Assembly (NCBI GenBank): GCA_025060635.1
Contig: JANXBN010000002.1
Location: 248,001-312,000, forward strand
Reading direction: 5' to 3'
Length of the DNA: 64,000 nucleotides
From: Candidatus Kryptonium sp.
GTDB lineage: Bacteria; Bacteroidota; Ignavibacteria; Kryptoniales; Kryptoniaceae
Shown here: in pieces, positions 35,931 to 44,329 of the stretch
Layout: each line of letters starts with the position of its first letter
How positions within the stretch are numbered: position 1 is the stretch's first letter
Made by a program: the position numbers and the translations under genes
The notes under the pieces: model-generated
Database searches by the model: none
Told to the model about the DNA's origin: nothing
The model's input: only the letters and a program-made list of their open reading frames with translations

Positions 35931-36973
35931 AAAAAATCAAAATCATCTTTGCTCTTTTCTTAACAGTTCTACTGATTTACAGCGGCTGTAAGAAAAGCGA
36001 GCCAGTTACATCTGATGTTCCTGTCTTGAGAGGCGTCTATGTTTTGAACGAAGGTAACTTTGGAAGAAATAATTCAACATTGAGCTATTATGTTCCTGAT
36101 TCAAACATTGTTTATGAAGATGTCTTTTCGCGGGTCAATGGAAGGGGGCTCGGCGATACTGGGAATGACATCGTGATTAGCGGTGATGGAAGCAAAGCAT
36201 ACATAGTTGTAAATAACTCTGATAAAATAGAGGTTATTGAGACGAGGACACATAGATCTCTTGCAACGATTTTGCTTTCGCAAGCAAGCCCTTACAAAAT
36301 TGCATTGCATGGTAACAGGGGATATGTTACAAATTTATACAGAGGTGCGGTGTCTGTAATTGACTTAACAACGAATAGAGTTGTGGTTGATACGATAAAA
36401 GTTGGAAGTAATCCAACTGGAATCGTTGCCTTTGGCAACAAAGTTTATGTCGCAAATTCAGGGTTTGGAAATGGAAGAACTGTTTCAGTAATTGATCCAT
36501 CAACGAACAGAGTTATTAAAACAATAAATGTGGGGGATGGTCCAGATGCTTTTGCTGTTGATCAATTAGGAAGATTGTGGGTTTTGTGTTATGGTTCCTA
36601 TGGTGATTGGCAAAATCCAAATGATGATACGGATGGGAAATTATTTGCAATTAATGTTAGCGCTGATGTCGTTGTTGATTCAATTGTAATCGGTGGGCAT
36701 CCATCGCGACTTTTAATCGTTGGTGATTTCGCTTATACAATTAAAAACGGAAACATAGTTAGGATAAACTTGAGAACGAAAGAGAAAAATGAGACCTTTA
36801 TCCGTGGGAATTTCTATTCAATTGGGTTTGATCCGTTAAATAGACATTTATATTGTTCAGATGCCAAAGATTTCGTTCAAAAGGGAGAGGTTTATATTTA
36901 TGATTTGAATGGTGCGTTTATTAAAAAGTTTCAGGCAGGAATAATACCGAGTTCATTTGCATTTGCGTATTGA
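35927..36973 (+). CDS. BtuG-like surface lipoprotein with YVTN/YncE beta-propeller
   Basis: 348 residues. Lipoprotein signal ending LLIYSGC with Cys21. The rest shows repeated propeller blades of YVTN/YncE type: KAYIVVNNSDKIEVIE, GYVTNLYRGAVSVIDL, KVYVANSGFGNGRTVSVID, GQ-like GRLWVLCYG. In Bacteroides, BtuG is a surface seven-bladed propeller lipoprotein that binds cobalamin very tightly and hands it to BtuB. Here a propeller lipoprotein is translationally coupled (4-base overlap) to a BtuB-like receptor under a B12 riboswitch, which strongly suggests the same job. Direct homology to BtuG was not tested. Confidence 0.8.
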   Translation: MKKIKIIFALFLTVLLIYSGCKKSEPVTSDVPVLRGVYVLNEGNFGRNNSTLSYYVPDSNIVYEDVFSRVNGRGLGDTGNDIVISGDGSKAYIVVNNSDKIEVIETRTHRSLATILLSQASPYKIALHGNRGYVTNLYRGAVSVIDLTTNRVVVDTIKVGSNPTGIVAFGNKVYVANSGFGNGRTVSVIDPSTNRVIKTINVGDGPDAFAVDQLGRLWVLCYGSYGDWQNPNDDTDGKLFAINVSADVVVDSIVIGGHPSRLLIVGDFAYTIKNGNIVRINLRTKEKNETFIRGNFYSIGFDPLNRHLYCSDAKDFVQKGEVYIYDLNGAFIKKFQAGIIPSSFAFAY

Positions 36974-36978
36974 TTTTT

Positions 36979-37000
36979 TTCGGGGGCGGATGCCCCCGAA
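36979..37000 (+). terminator. Hairpin between the convergent BtuG-like and crotonase genes
   Basis: TTCGGGGGC and GCCCCCGAA form a 9-bp stem with a GGAT loop. T-rich sequence follows on the plus strand only after five bases; on the minus strand an A run follows, so it serves mainly the plus-strand operon. Confidence 0.65.
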
Positions 37001-37004
37001 GAGT

Positions 37005-37784
37005 TTATTTGTTTTTAAAAACGGGTTTTCTCTTTTCAAGGAAAGCGGAAGTTCCTTCTTTAAAATCTTCAGTTCCACAGCATATCCCAAATAGAGTTGC
37101 CTCAAGGTGAAGTCCATCGCTGAGAGTTGTTTCATATGCCATGTTCACTGCTTTAATCCCCATGCGGACTGCGATTTGTGGTTTTGATGCGAGAGTTTTT
37201 GCAAGCTCTTCCGCTTCTTTTAAAAGTTCTGATTGTGGAACGACTTTGTTGACAAGCCCCATTTCATAAGCTTCCTTTGCGGTGAACCTTTTACCTGTTA
37301 AAACAAGTTCCATTGCTTTTGTTTTCCCAATAAGCCGGGTTAATCTTTGTGTTCCACCATATCCGGGGATGATTCCAAGGTCAATTTCTGGCTGACCAAA
37401 GACAGCGTTTTCGGAGGCAATTCTGAAATGGCAAGCCCAAGCTAGTTCGCTTCCTCCACCGAGAGCATAGCCGTTAACTGCAGCGATTACAGGTTTACCT
37501 AAGTTTTCAATTAAATTAAAAACTTCTTGCCCTCTTTCAGCAAATTCGCGCCCAGATACGGCATCAAGTTTATTAAGTTCTGCTATATCTGCCCCTGCCA
37601 CAAACGCTTTTTCACCAGAGCCGGTTATTATGACGACATAAATATCATTATCGTTTTTAATTTTTGTGAACACATCTTTCAATTCAAGCATGGTTTGATT
37701 GTTAAGAGCGTTCAACTTTTCGGGTCTGTTAATTGTTACAAATGCGATATGGTCTTTTACTTCAAATAAGATGTTTTGATACAT
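37005..37784 (-). CDS. Enoyl-CoA hydratase/isomerase family protein (crotonase)
   Basis: 259 residues. Crotonase motifs: oxyanion-hole segments GSGEKAFVAGADIAEL and AVNGYALGGGSELAWAC with the catalytic Glu, and the second Glu in FGQPEIDLGIIPGYGGTQRL. Both catalytic glutamates are present, as in true enoyl-CoA or 3-hydroxybutyryl-CoA hydratases. It would act in fatty acid or butyrate-type metabolism. It lies 25 bases after the sugar nucleotidyltransferase gene on the same strand, an unrelated partner. Confidence 0.92.
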   Translation of the reverse strand: MYQNILFEVKDHIAFVTINRPEKLNALNNQTMLELKDVFTKIKNDNDIYVVIITGSGEKAFVAGADIAELNKLDAVSGREFAERGQEVFNLIENLGKPVIAAVNGYALGGGSELAWACHFRIASENAVFGQPEIDLGIIPGYGGTQRLTRLIGKTKAMELVLTGKRFTAKEAYEMGLVNKVVPQSELLKEAEELAKTLASKPQIAVRMGIKAVNMAYETTLSDGLHLEATLFGICCGTEDFKEGTSAFLEKRKPVFKNK

Positions 37785-37809
37785 TTCTCCCTCCTAATTC
37801 TTTTTATTT

Positions 37810-38883
37810 TTACCAAGCAATTTCAACTCTTGATTGATCGCCGAGCATAAATTTGTGAACTCGGGGTTTTCCAGTTGCTTCAACTATTTCAACATCGTTT
37901 CCAAGCAAACTGCTTTCAATTCTAATCCCGACATTCAAAATTTTACAGTTTTTCATAATTATGCTGTATTCAACTTCGCTGTTTAGAATCAATGTGTTTT
38001 CATCAATGGATGTATACGGACCGATGTAGCTTCCTTCTATCACACAATTTTTTCCTATTATTGCTGGACCTCGTATGATGCTATTTTTTATTTTTGCGCC
38101 ATTTTGAAGTATAACTTTACCTTCAATCTTGGTGTGTTGGTCAAGTTCAACATCTTCTTCAATCCTTGGTTCAAGTGAATCAAGCACGAGGCGATTTGCT
38201 TCAAGCAGATCTTCTGGCTTTCCTGTATCTTTCCACCATCCGGTGATCTCCGCAAATCCGATCTTATAGCCTTTTTCAATCAAGTAAGTATGTGCATCTG
38301 AAATTTCAAGCTCTCCGCGCCAACTTGGTTTTATGTTCTTAACAGCTTCAAAAATTGAACTATCATAAAAATAAATTCCAGCGACTGCGTAATTGCTCTT
38401 TGGAACTTTGGGCTTTTCTTCAATTCTAATTATTTTGCCATCAACTATTTCAGGTACGCCAAATCTTTGTGGATCTTTTACCTTCGCAAGTGTTAAAAAG
38501 CAATTATATTCATTTTTTTCAAATTCCTCAACAAATTTTTTTATGCCTCCGACAAACATATTATCACCGAGATAAAAAACGAACTTATCAGATTTGATGA
38601 AATCCTCAGCTATCATCACAACATGGGCGAGTCCGAGTGGCGCTTCTTGTGGTATATATGTTATCTTAACACCCCATTTGCTTCCGTCGCCAATTGCTTT
38701 CGGGACTTCATCGCTATCTGCGTTGTAGACAATTCCAATTTCTTTTATTCCAGCTTCTGAAATTGTTTCAATGGCATAGTGAAGCATTGGTTTATTTGCT
38801 ATCGGAATGAGGTGTTTATTTTGTGTATGGGTGAGTGGTCTTAACCTCGTCCCCCTTCCACCACTTGCTATAAGTGCCTTCAT
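37810..38883 (-). CDS. Glucose-1-phosphate thymidylyltransferase, long RmlA type
   Basis: 357 residues. N-terminal pyrophosphorylase loop GGRGTRLRPLTHTQNKHLIPI, then substrate motifs YLGDNMF, RFGVPEI and WWKDTGKPEDLLEANR. The C-terminal about 110 residues form a left-handed beta-helix (IIRGPAIIGKNCVIEGSYIG), as in the long RmlA subfamily (TIGR01208). The product, a dTDP-sugar, would feed surface polysaccharide synthesis. No other rml genes are nearby. The GlmU-like gene at 3648 lacks the loop that is present here. Confidence 0.88.
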   Translation of the reverse strand: MKALIASGGRGTRLRPLTHTQNKHLIPIANKPMLHYAIETISEAGIKEIGIVYNADSDEVPKAIGDGSKWGVKITYIPQEAPLGLAHVVMIAEDFIKSDKFVFYLGDNMFVGGIKKFVEEFEKNEYNCFLTLAKVKDPQRFGVPEIVDGKIIRIEEKPKVPKSNYAVAGIYFYDSSIFEAVKNIKPSWRGELEISDAHTYLIEKGYKIGFAEITGWWKDTGKPEDLLEANRLVLDSLEPRIEEDVELDQHTKIEGKVILQNGAKIKNSIIRGPAIIGKNCVIEGSYIGPYTSIDENTLILNSEVEYSIIMKNCKILNVGIRIESSLLGNDVEIVEATGKPRVHKFMLGDQSRVEIAW

Positions 38884-38926
38884 TTTCCACCGATTTTGTT
38901 TTTGATGTTAATTTCTTGGGTTTGCT

Positions 38927-38958
38927 AAAATTTAAGAAAAGTTGAAGTATTTATCAAT
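38927..38958 (-). promoter_or_regulatory. Promoter for the rmlA-like / crotonase genes
   Basis: On the minus strand: ATTG, 20-base spacer, TAAATTTT, with the -7 element about 44 bases upstream of the ATG at 38883. Confidence 0.45.
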
Positions 38959-39054
38959 TAAGTTGGGATCCAAGCTCATCGCAGAATAATTTTAAACGCA
39001 TCGTCTTAAACTTTGTGATGAGGGGAATGTTTGAGGCAAGTAATTTGAAGCATA

Positions 39055-39086
39055 ATTGCAAAATTATCTTTTTTTGGTTAAATTTC
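39055..39086 (+). promoter_or_regulatory. Promoter for the FecE/BtuD-like ATPase gene
   Basis: ATTG, 20-base spacer, TAAATTTC; expected start about 24 bases upstream of the ATG at 39117. It is in the same 233-base gap as the divergent promoter at 38927-38958. Confidence 0.45.
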
Positions 39087-39116
39087 CAGTGAAATTTTAT
39101 AACGAACATTGAAATT

Positions 39117-39944
39117 ATGATTGTTAAGGTCAGCGACATATGCTTTAGTTATAAGCATAAGCCCGTTCTTAAAAATATAAGTTTTGAGGTCGCCCAAGGT
39201 GAGTTTGTAAGTTTGATCGGTCCAAATGGCTCGGGGAAGACAACACTCCTAAAAATTCTCATTCGCCTTCTTTTGCCAAATAAGGGAGAAGTGCTAATTT
39301 TTAACAAGAATATAAATTCGTATTCGCTGAAAGATTTAGCAAGGATAATCGGATTTGTTCCACAAGATAACTTCTTTGCATTTCCCTACACTGTGCTGGA
39401 AGTCGTGTTGATGGGGAGAACACCATATCTTAATGGAATTGGTTTTGAAACAAATGAAGATATTGAAATAGCACTTGAGGTAATGGAATTGACAAATATA
39501 AAAAATCTCGCCGATAAACCTATAACCTCTTTATCGTTTGGGGAAAGGCAAATGGTTTTGATTGCCCGAGCCCTTGCTCAACAACCACAAATTATATTAC
39601 TTGACGAACCGAACGCACATCTTGACATTTCTCATCAAATTGAAACATTCTCGCTTCTAAAAACGCTTGCGATGGAAAAAAATGTGACAGTTATCGCAGT
39701 TTCGCACGATTTGAACCTTATTGCATCATATAGCGATAGAGTTATACTTTTATCAAATGGAGAAATTTACGCGATGGGGAAACCTGATATCGTTTTAAGT
39801 GAAGATAATATAAAAAATGTTTATAATGCAGATGTCCTTGTTGACATAAATCCAGCTACTGCAAAACCGAGAATCACTCTCTTGCCAGATAAAATTGGGC
39901 AGTTCATAGATAAATTAAAAAACCAAAAGGAGCGAAAAAGATGA
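39117..39944 (+). CDS. ABC transporter ATP-binding protein of the iron-siderophore / cobalamin type
   Basis: 275 residues. Walker A GPNGSGKTT, Q-loop FVPQDN, signature LSFGERQ, Walker B IILLDEPNAHLD and switch His in AVSHDLN. The segment YTVLEVVLMGRTPYL after the Q-loop is typical of FecE/FhuC/BtuD ATPases that pair with FecCD-type permeases. No permease or binding protein gene is adjacent, so it is an orphan here. Its substrate could be cobalamin or ferric siderophore. It overlaps the dehydrogenase gene by 4 bases. Confidence 0.9.
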   Translation: MIVKVSDICFSYKHKPVLKNISFEVAQGEFVSLIGPNGSGKTTLLKILIRLLLPNKGEVLIFNKNINSYSLKDLARIIGFVPQDNFFAFPYTVLEVVLMGRTPYLNGIGFETNEDIEIALEVMELTNIKNLADKPITSLSFGERQMVLIARALAQQPQIILLDEPNAHLDISHQIETFSLLKTLAMEKNVTVIAVSHDLNLIASYSDRVILLSNGEIYAMGKPDIVLSEDNIKNVYNADVLVDINPATAKPRITLLPDKIGQFIDKLKNQKERKR

Positions 39945-41047
39945 ACGCTTTTGAACTTATCCAGAAGCACGGGCATGAACAAGTTGTATATTGTTATGAT
40001 GATTCAACTGGCTTAAAAGCAATAATTGCAATTCATAATACTGTTCTCGGACCTGGTCTTGGTGGAGTTAGGATGTGGAAATATGAAAACGAAGAAGAGG
40101 CACTTCTTGATGTCCTTCGCCTTTCAAAAGCAATGACATATAAAGCAGCAGTTGCGGGTCTTAATCTCGGTGGCGGGAAGGCAGTTATAATAGGTGATCC
40201 GCAAACACAAAGAAATGAAGCGCTTTTCAGAGCATTCGGAAGATTTGTGCAAAGCTTGGGTGGTAGATATATAACCGCTGAAGATGTCGGAACCGACGAA
40301 AAAGTTATGGAATGGATTTTCGCTGAAACAAAATTTGTCACGGGTATTCCTGAATCGCTTGGAGGAAGCGGGAATCCAGCACCAGTTACAGCTTATGGAG
40401 TTTATGTTGGAATAAAAGCTTGTGTTAAAGAGGTTTATGGAAACGAAACGCTCGCTGGAAAGAAAATCGCAATACAAGGAGCTGGACAAGTTGGAAGATT
40501 TTTATGTCAGCATCTTGCAAAAGACGGAGCAAAGATTTACATAACTGACATAATTCCCGAAAAAGTTAAACAATGTGTTAATGAGTGCAACGCTGAGTTT
40601 GTTGAGCCGGAAAAGATTTATGATGTTGATGCCGATATTTTTGCCCCTTGCGCACTCGGTGGAATAGTAAACGATGAAACGATACCTCGTTTTAAATTTA
40701 AAATCATCGCGGGAGGAGCAAACAATCAATTGCTTGATGAAGATAAACACGCAAAAATGCTCATGGAGCGAGGAATTCTCTACGCACCTGACTATGTAAT
40801 AAACGCAGGAGGATTGATAAATGTCGGAAGAGAAGTTGAAGGTTATAGCAAGGAACACGCAATGAGGAAAGCGGAAGGAATTTATGACACCTTGATGAAG
40901 GTTTTTGAAATCTCAAAGAAGGAAAATATCCCAACACATGTGGCTTCAGCAAGGCTTGCTGAGGAAAGAATCATGAGCGCTTTAAGAATCAAAAAAATTT
41001 CGCTTGATACCACGAAAGCATCACTTGAAAAACGATATCACAGGTAA
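39941..41047 (+). CDS. Leucine/valine-type amino acid dehydrogenase (Glu/Leu/Phe/Val family)
   Basis: 368 residues, the length of leucine dehydrogenase. Substrate and catalytic region GPGLGGVRMWKYENEEEAL and YKAAVAGLNLGGGKAV with the catalytic Lys; NAD fold IAIQGAGQVGRFLCQHLAK; then ANNQLLDEDKHAKML and YAPDYVINAGGLINV. It deaminates branched-chain amino acids to 2-oxoacids with NAD. This could supply branched 2-oxoacids for oxidation or lipid synthesis. Translationally coupled to the ABC ATPase upstream, which is odd. Ends at a strong hairpin. Confidence 0.92.
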   Translation: MNAFELIQKHGHEQVVYCYDDSTGLKAIIAIHNTVLGPGLGGVRMWKYENEEEALLDVLRLSKAMTYKAAVAGLNLGGGKAVIIGDPQTQRNEALFRAFGRFVQSLGGRYITAEDVGTDEKVMEWIFAETKFVTGIPESLGGSGNPAPVTAYGVYVGIKACVKEVYGNETLAGKKIAIQGAGQVGRFLCQHLAKDGAKIYITDIIPEKVKQCVNECNAEFVEPEKIYDVDADIFAPCALGGIVNDETIPRFKFKIIAGGANNQLLDEDKHAKMLMERGILYAPDYVINAGGLINVGREVEGYSKEHAMRKAEGIYDTLMKVFEISKKENIPTHVASARLAEERIMSALRIKKISLDTTKASLEKRYHR

Positions 41048-41054
41048 ACTTGAA

Positions 41055-41082
41055 CCCGCTCCTTCTTTGGGAGCGGGCTTTT
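41055..41082 (+). terminator. Intrinsic terminator after the amino acid dehydrogenase
   Basis: CCCGCTCC pairs with GGAGCGGG around a short loop, followed by CTTTT. Confidence 0.8.
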
Positions 41083-41098
41083 AAAATCATAAAAAGGA

Positions 41099-41614
41099 GT
41101 GCGTATAGAAAAAGAATTACCAAATAGCGAGTATGAAGAAGTGTCCTTCAAGCGCAGACTAATTCGCGAAAGAGTTTTGCAAATGCTTTATGCTTATGAG
41201 ATTTCTGGAAATTCTCCCGAATTCATACTTTCTGATCTATTTTCTGATTTTCAATCTGATAAGGAAAGCTACGAGTTCGGTAAGAGCTTGTTCTTAAGCG
41301 TCATAGAGAATATTGATGAGATTGATAGAATAATCGCAAGCAAGATAAAAAATTGGGAAATTGAACGGCTCGCTTTAATTGACAAGATAGCTCTGCGTAT
41401 AGGTGTTTGTGAATTGAAATATTTTCCTGAAATTCCACCGAAAGTATCCATAAACGAAGCAATTGAGCTTGCGAAGAAATTTAGCACGGAAAGAAGCGGA
41501 AAATTCGTCAACGGCGTCCTTGATGCAATTTACAACGAACTTAGAGAAACAGGGCAACTTAATAAATACGGAAGGGGACTGATTGACAAGAGTTTGAGAA
41601 AAGAAAGGGATTGA
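41099..41614 (+). CDS. nusB: Transcription antitermination factor NusB
   Basis: 171 residues as drawn. NusB core: RRLIRERVLQMLYAYEISG, LALIDKIALRIGVCELKYFPEIPPKVSINEAIELAKKFSTERSGKFVNGVLDAIYNEL in separated blocks. NusB binds boxA RNA with NusE/S10 in rRNA antitermination. The start is unsure: the GTG at 41099 overlaps the AAGGAG site, so spacing is poor. A GTG at 41141 in frame would start just before the conserved core and give 157 residues. The gene overlaps the transporter by 4 bases. Confidence 0.92.
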   Translation: MRIEKELPNSEYEEVSFKRRLIRERVLQMLYAYEISGNSPEFILSDLFSDFQSDKESYEFGKSLFLSVIENIDEIDRIIASKIKNWEIERLALIDKIALRIGVCELKYFPEIPPKVSINEAIELAKKFSTERSGKFVNGVLDAIYNELRETGQLNKYGRGLIDKSLRKERD

Positions 41615-42852
41615 AAGTGGGAAAAAGGTTCAAAATTTTCATCTGGACTCTTTTTGACTTCGCAAATACATCCTTTTCTGTTTTAATTTTAACGACTGCG
41701 TATTCGGTTTATTTTCGGGAGATTGTAACCGGAAATTCCGAGATTGGGGATTTTCTCTGGGGACTTGCTTTCAGCATTTCAATGCTAATTGTGGCTTTCA
41801 TATCTCCGTTTCTCGGGGCAATTGCAGATTATAGTTCAAATAAAAAATTTTTTCTATTTGTTTTCACATATCTTTGCATTATTTCAACAGGTTTAATGTT
41901 TTTCGTTGAGCGCGGTGATGTTCTTTTGGGGATGATTTTATTGATATTCGCTAATATCGGGTTTGAAGCGGGGCTTGTTTTTTATGACGCATTTCTCCCA
42001 GAGATAACCAGTGAGAGAAGCTACGGAAGGGTTTCTGGATATGGTTTTGCGATGGGATATATTGGTTCGTTCATATCTTTGCTTATCGCTTTCCCGTTTC
42101 TAAAAGGAGAATTCACACCTGAAAACTTGATCAATGTAAGATTAAGTTTCGTTATAACATCGCTTTTTTTCTTGCTTTTTTCACTTCCATTTTTCATAGT
42201 GATAAAGGAAAGGAAAGCGAGCTCGCCTGGAAAAATATCTTACTTTAAAATTGGAATTGAGCGAGTTAAAGCGACATTTCAGAACGCAGCGAGATATAAA
42301 AACATTGGGCGATTTTTGCTTTCGTATTTTATCTATGCTGATGGAATAAATACTGTGATAATATTTGCTTCAATTTTCGCACGACTTACCCTTAATTTTT
42401 CACTTGTGGAGATATTAACATTTTTTCTTTCCGTTCAATCAACCGCTGTACTTGGATCTGTGATATTCGGTATAATTGCAGATAGCATCGGGCAGAAAAA
42501 GACACTAAGTATAACTCTTTTAATGTGGATCGCAACTGCAGTAGGAGCGTATTTTTGCAACGATAAGACAAGTTTTTATATAATCGGATTTATAGCTGGA
42601 GCTGCCATGGGTTCTTCGCAATCAACGAGCAGAAGCTTGATGTCAAAAATAATTCCACCTGAAAAGAAAACCGAGTTTTTCGGATTTTATTCATTTTTTG
42701 GAAAATCCTCCGCAATACTTGGTCCACTTGTCTTTGGGTTCGTTTCATCAATTACGGGAAGCCAAAGAATAGCAGTTATATCAGTTGCTCTTTTCTTCAT
42801 CGTTGGTTTAATCCTTCTACAAAGAGTAAAGGAAGAAAAATTCAGCGGTTAA
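41611..42852 (+). CDS. MFS transporter, UMF1/Atg22-like
   Basis: 413 residues from a TTG start that overlaps the nusB stop. About 11-12 hydrophobic helices. It begins IFIWTLFDFANTSFSVLILT and has GRVSGYGFAMGYIGSF, the signature of the UMF1 (Atg22-like) branch of the major facilitator superfamily, and GAAMGSSQSTSRSLMSKIIP near the second half. Substrate unknown; Atg22 proteins export amino acids from the yeast vacuole. Convergent with purM 43 bases away, with no clear terminator. Confidence 0.85.
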   Translation: MKVGKRFKIFIWTLFDFANTSFSVLILTTAYSVYFREIVTGNSEIGDFLWGLAFSISMLIVAFISPFLGAIADYSSNKKFFLFVFTYLCIISTGLMFFVERGDVLLGMILLIFANIGFEAGLVFYDAFLPEITSERSYGRVSGYGFAMGYIGSFISLLIAFPFLKGEFTPENLINVRLSFVITSLFFLLFSLPFFIVIKERKASSPGKISYFKIGIERVKATFQNAARYKNIGRFLLSYFIYADGINTVIIFASIFARLTLNFSLVEILTFFLSVQSTAVLGSVIFGIIADSIGQKKTLSITLLMWIATAVGAYFCNDKTSFYIIGFIAGAAMGSSQSTSRSLMSKIIPPEKKTEFFGFYSFFGKSSAILGPLVFGFVSSITGSQRIAVISVALFFIVGLILLQRVKEEKFSG

Positions 42853-42895
42853 TCGTGATACGATTTAAAGCGTTGGGGATTAATGTCATTTTTCA

Positions 42896-43903
42896 TTATG
42901 ACGAAGAAAGTGTGCTTATTTCGCCAATTATGAACGGGTTCTCTCCAATTGATCTTAGCTCATTTACAATTTTATCTGCATCGTTTTTATCAACGATTAG
43001 AATCAAACCTACACCGAGATTAAATGTCCGGCGCATATCTTCCTCTGGGACATCTCCAAGTTTTTGGATGAGATTAAAAATTGGCGGTCTTTCCCAAGAA
43101 TTCCAATCAATTTTGATAGTTAATTCTTTCGGGACAACTCTTTTCGTGTTTCCGATGATACCGCCACCTGTTATATGCGACATTGCGTGGATTTCAAATT
43201 TTTCAAGAAGTTTTGAAATGGGCTTAAGATATGAACGGTGAATTTTAAGAAGTTCTTCCGCAAGGGTACTGTTAAGTTCAGGAATGAATTCATCTAATTT
43301 GAATTTTTCAAGCAAGACAGCCCTTGCAAGTGAGTATCCATTTGTGTGAAGTCCTGTAGATGGAAGTGCGACAAGAATATCTCCGTTTTTAACTTTGTCT
43401 CCTTTGATTATTTTTTCTTTTTCAACGATACCGACGATTGTTCCAGCAAGGTCGTATTCGCCTTCGGAATAGAAATTAGGCATTTCTGCAGTTTCCCCGC
43501 CGATTAAAGCACAGTTGTTTTCTTCGCAAGCCTTTGCGAGCCCATAAATTACTTGTTCGGCTACTTGAATGTTTAATTTTCCAGTCGCGAAATAGTCAAG
43601 AAAGAAAAGAGGTTTCGCACCGCATACAAGGATATCGTTCACGCAGTGATTTACAAGGTCTTGTCCAACAGTGTCATGTTTGTTTGTAAGAAAAGCAATT
43701 TTAAGTTTCGTGCCAACTCCATCGGTGCTTGAAACGAGAACTGGATGTTTATATTCTTCAAACTTTGCATCATAAAAAGCGCCGAACAAACCAATATCGG
43801 TCAAAACTCTTTGATTGAAAGTTTTTCTAACTAATGGTTTTATTTTTTCCACTAAAGATTCAGCAGAGTCAATATCTACTCCAACGCTTTTGTAAGTTTT
43901 CAT
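42896..43903 (-). CDS. purM: Phosphoribosylformylglycinamidine cyclo-ligase (AIR synthetase)
   Basis: 335 residues. It closes the imidazole ring in purine synthesis using ATP. Motifs: YKSVGVDIDSAESLVEKIKP, SSTDGVGTKLKIAF, DLVNHCVNDILVCGAKPLFFLDYFA split across blocks, IGGETAEMPNFY and LPSTGLHTNGYSLAR. Length normal. It lies alone on the minus strand, downstream of the ferredoxin gene and its terminator. Confidence 0.96.
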   Translation of the reverse strand: MKTYKSVGVDIDSAESLVEKIKPLVRKTFNQRVLTDIGLFGAFYDAKFEEYKHPVLVSSTDGVGTKLKIAFLTNKHDTVGQDLVNHCVNDILVCGAKPLFFLDYFATGKLNIQVAEQVIYGLAKACEENNCALIGGETAEMPNFYSEGEYDLAGTIVGIVEKEKIIKGDKVKNGDILVALPSTGLHTNGYSLARAVLLEKFKLDEFIPELNSTLAEELLKIHRSYLKPISKLLEKFEIHAMSHITGGGIIGNTKRVVPKELTIKIDWNSWERPPIFNLIQKLGDVPEEDMRRTFNLGVGLILIVDKNDADKIVNELRSIGENPFIIGEISTLSSS

Positions 43904-43929
43904 AGTTTTGGAAATTTATTTTAAAGCAA

Positions 43930-43955
43930 AAAGCCCGACCTGATGGTCGGGCTTT
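43930..43955 (-). terminator. Intrinsic terminator after the ferredoxin gene
   Basis: AAAGCCCGACC and GGTCGGGCTTT form an 11-bp stem with a four-base loop; on the minus strand a TTTTT run follows. Confidence 0.88.
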
Positions 43956-43960
43956 GAAAA

Positions 43961-44248
43961 TTACAGTCCAAATCTTTCGTAATTAATTCGTATATACTGT
44001 TGCCATTTTTCTGGGACCTCAGCTTCTGGGAAGATTGCTTCAACTGGACATTCTGGTTGGCAAGCACCGCAATCAATGCATTCTTGTGGATGGATATAAA
44101 GCTGCATCTTCTTTTCACGCATCTCTTTCAAATGCTCTTCATTCGTAATATCATAACCTTCTGGACCGTAGATACAATTGACAGGACAAACTTGGACGCA
44201 GGCGGTGTCACAGACACCGACGCAGGGTTCAGCAATAATGTACGCCAT
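43961..44248 (-). CDS. Ferredoxin with two iron-sulfur clusters
   Basis: 95 residues. Two cysteine clusters: [18 protein letters not shown] near the N-terminus and [16 protein letters not shown] (about 57-72). The second is a standard 4Fe-4S motif; the first has altered spacing, as in Chlorobi/Bacteroidota-type two-cluster ferredoxins. A low-potential electron carrier in the cytosol, a natural acceptor for the split oxidoreductase at 51812-55407. AGGAG precedes the ATG. Confidence 0.93.
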   Translation of the reverse strand: MAYIIAEPCVGVCDTACVQVCPVNCIYGPEGYDITNEEHLKEMREKKMQLYIHPQECIDCGACQPECPVEAIFPEAEVPEKWQQYIRINYERFGL

Positions 44249-44329
44249 TGAGGTTCTCCTGATTTTGTTTTTAAGTTGACAAGCAAAATTTAAGAATAAA
44301 AAAGTTTCAGAAAATTGACTTTTGTCAAA

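Noticed and set aside
44311-44327. A TTGAC/GTCAA inverted repeat after potD as a terminator
   Set aside because: Only a five-base stem with low GC; too weak to call without further evidence.
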